Virus record (IMG/VR): IMGVR_UViG_3300045141_000199
Location: 25,774 to 89,773 of that record
Source of the DNA: a virus
Reading direction: 5' to 3' (one strand)
DNA length: 64,000 nucleotides
The notes under the pieces: model-generated
The model's input: only the letters and a program-made list of their open reading frames with translations
Database searches by the model: none
What the model was told of the DNA's origin: nothing
Position numbers and translations under genes: made by a program
Shown here: positions 63,546 through 64,000 of the stretch, one piece after another
Position numbering within the stretch: the first letter of the stretch is position 1
Layout of the letters: each line of letters begins with the position of its first letter

Positions 63546-63567
63546 TGCCTAGGGATCGAACCTAGCA
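63546..63567 (-). promoter_or_regulatory. T-arm-like hairpin 11 of 11
   Basis: T stem CTAGG/CCTAG, loop TTCGATC. Local outer pairing is poor, but the next seven bases (63542-63548) pair with 63596-63602, giving a tRNA-like acceptor. It lies in the 5' leader 34 bases before the ATG. Confidence 0.85.
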
Positions 63568-64000
63568 TCACTCCCGATGGCGCCCGACTGCGCGCGCAGT
63601 ACGTATGAAAGGTATGAGTGAGATTTCCGCTTGGACTGGCCCTGTGCGCCCTTCTCTTCTATGTCCGCGCACCTTGACCCCTTGGTCGGCGGGTGATTCG
63701 TGCTGCTCACCCTTGCGACGGTCGGTCTATGGACTCCATCGCTGCCATGCAGCCTACCACGGATTTGACCCGTTCTCGGGCCAATTATCGCTATTTGCGG
63801 GAAATCTTTCGTGATCCGCGCTAAGGCCCCGTAATCGGGCGCTAAGCGCATCGGACTGCCTAGCGCTACCCATAGAGCGCCCGGCCATCGATGGCGGTTA
63901 GCGGCCGTTCTATGGCGCTCTAATGCGATGCCCGGCCGATGGTGCCTACGTTGCCAGGGTGCCCGGGCCAGATATTAGTCACTGTTACAGTGACTATTAC
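63568..64000. other. Non-coding right end
   Basis: No frame here has both a convincing protein and a ribosome binding site. Visible content: the probable 5' leader and promoter area of the cassette transcript (no clear -35/-10 pair found), short GC-rich inverted repeats, and a palindrome at the end. Confidence 0.6.
63976..63996. promoter_or_regulatory. Perfect 9-bp palindrome, possible operator
   Basis: TAGTCACTG-TTA-CAGTGACTA, flanked by further A/T. Symmetry suits a dimeric repressor; a related sequence lies before the 34759 gene. Confidence 0.5.

Noticed and set aside
58617-63567. The hairpins as ordinary rho-independent terminators
   Set aside because: None has a U tract on the coding strand. 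The T run at 62641 is on the other strand, where no gene is read.
58617-63567. The repeats as a CRISPR array
   Set aside because: Spacings are 90-450 bases and occupied by genes; stems differ from copy to copy. No cas gene is present.
56771-63800. Shared 13-mer CCCGCAAATAGCG near 56771 and (- strand) near 63790
   Set aside because: Dozens of 13-mer matches are expected by chance in 64 kb on both strands, and the surroundings differ.

Overview
This window is most of the genome of a tailed double-stranded DNA phage with a long non-contractile tail (siphovirus morphology). The tape measure protein has 2071 residues, which by the usual rule of about 0.15 nm per residue predicts a tail near 300 nm. 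There is no integrase, transposase, rRNA gene or CRISPR array. Several small-protein families, two-enzyme lysis by M15 peptidase and lysozyme-fold proteins, and three apparently leaderless transcription starts fit an actinobacterial host; the host itself cannot be read from the sequence. Portal, protease and capsid genes must lie upstream of base 1, because the first gene is already a head-tail connector that runs in from outside.

Layout. Bases 1-17,350 (+ strand) are the head-tail joining, tail and lysis genes in the classical order: connectors, tail terminator, tail tube, terminator hairpin, tail chaperone with an overlapping +1/-2 frame, tape measure, a much-decorated distal tail protein, hub protein, two endolysins, a holin-like protein. 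Bases 17,491-36,843 (- strand) carry the terminase, a peptidyl-tRNA hydrolase of the Pth2 type, a RuvC-like nuclease, family A DNA polymerase, dNMP kinase, RepA-like helicase, AEP primase, SNF2-like helicase, MazG-like pyrophosphohydrolase and four probable homing endonucleases or relatives (two HNH, two T5orf172). A small + strand island (36,925-38,296) encodes four membrane or coiled-coil proteins. From 39.1 to 63.5 kb the - strand is a dense run of about 85 small genes, mostly coupled by ATGA, GTGA or TAATG overlaps. They include a Fic protein, a lipoprotein, a winged-helix regulator, many Cys/His mini-proteins and a paralogous family of about 70 residues. The last 430 bases hold no convincing gene and end in a perfect palindrome.

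The most unusual feature is in the last 5 kb. Eleven intergenic hairpins, each placed 1-5 bases (in one case 20) after a stop codon and 27-42 bases before the next start codon, have stems of different sequence but nearly always the same loop. Read on the coding strand that loop is TTCGATC, and with the closing G-C pair it matches the T-arm of tRNA. The stems of 7-12 bp resemble the acceptor-plus-T minihelix. Each hairpin is followed by a conserved CAAACAGAAAGGGTGAGA box that includes the ribosome binding site. One such cassette encodes only an octapeptide. The same phage encodes a peptidyl-tRNA hydrolase. Other regulatory RNA candidates are a hairpin/pseudoknot that would hide the ribosome binding site of the HTH gene at 19.77 kb, and a structured non-coding stretch at 39.24 kb. 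Many genes shorter than 60 codons were found by reading the gaps between larger genes and are included.
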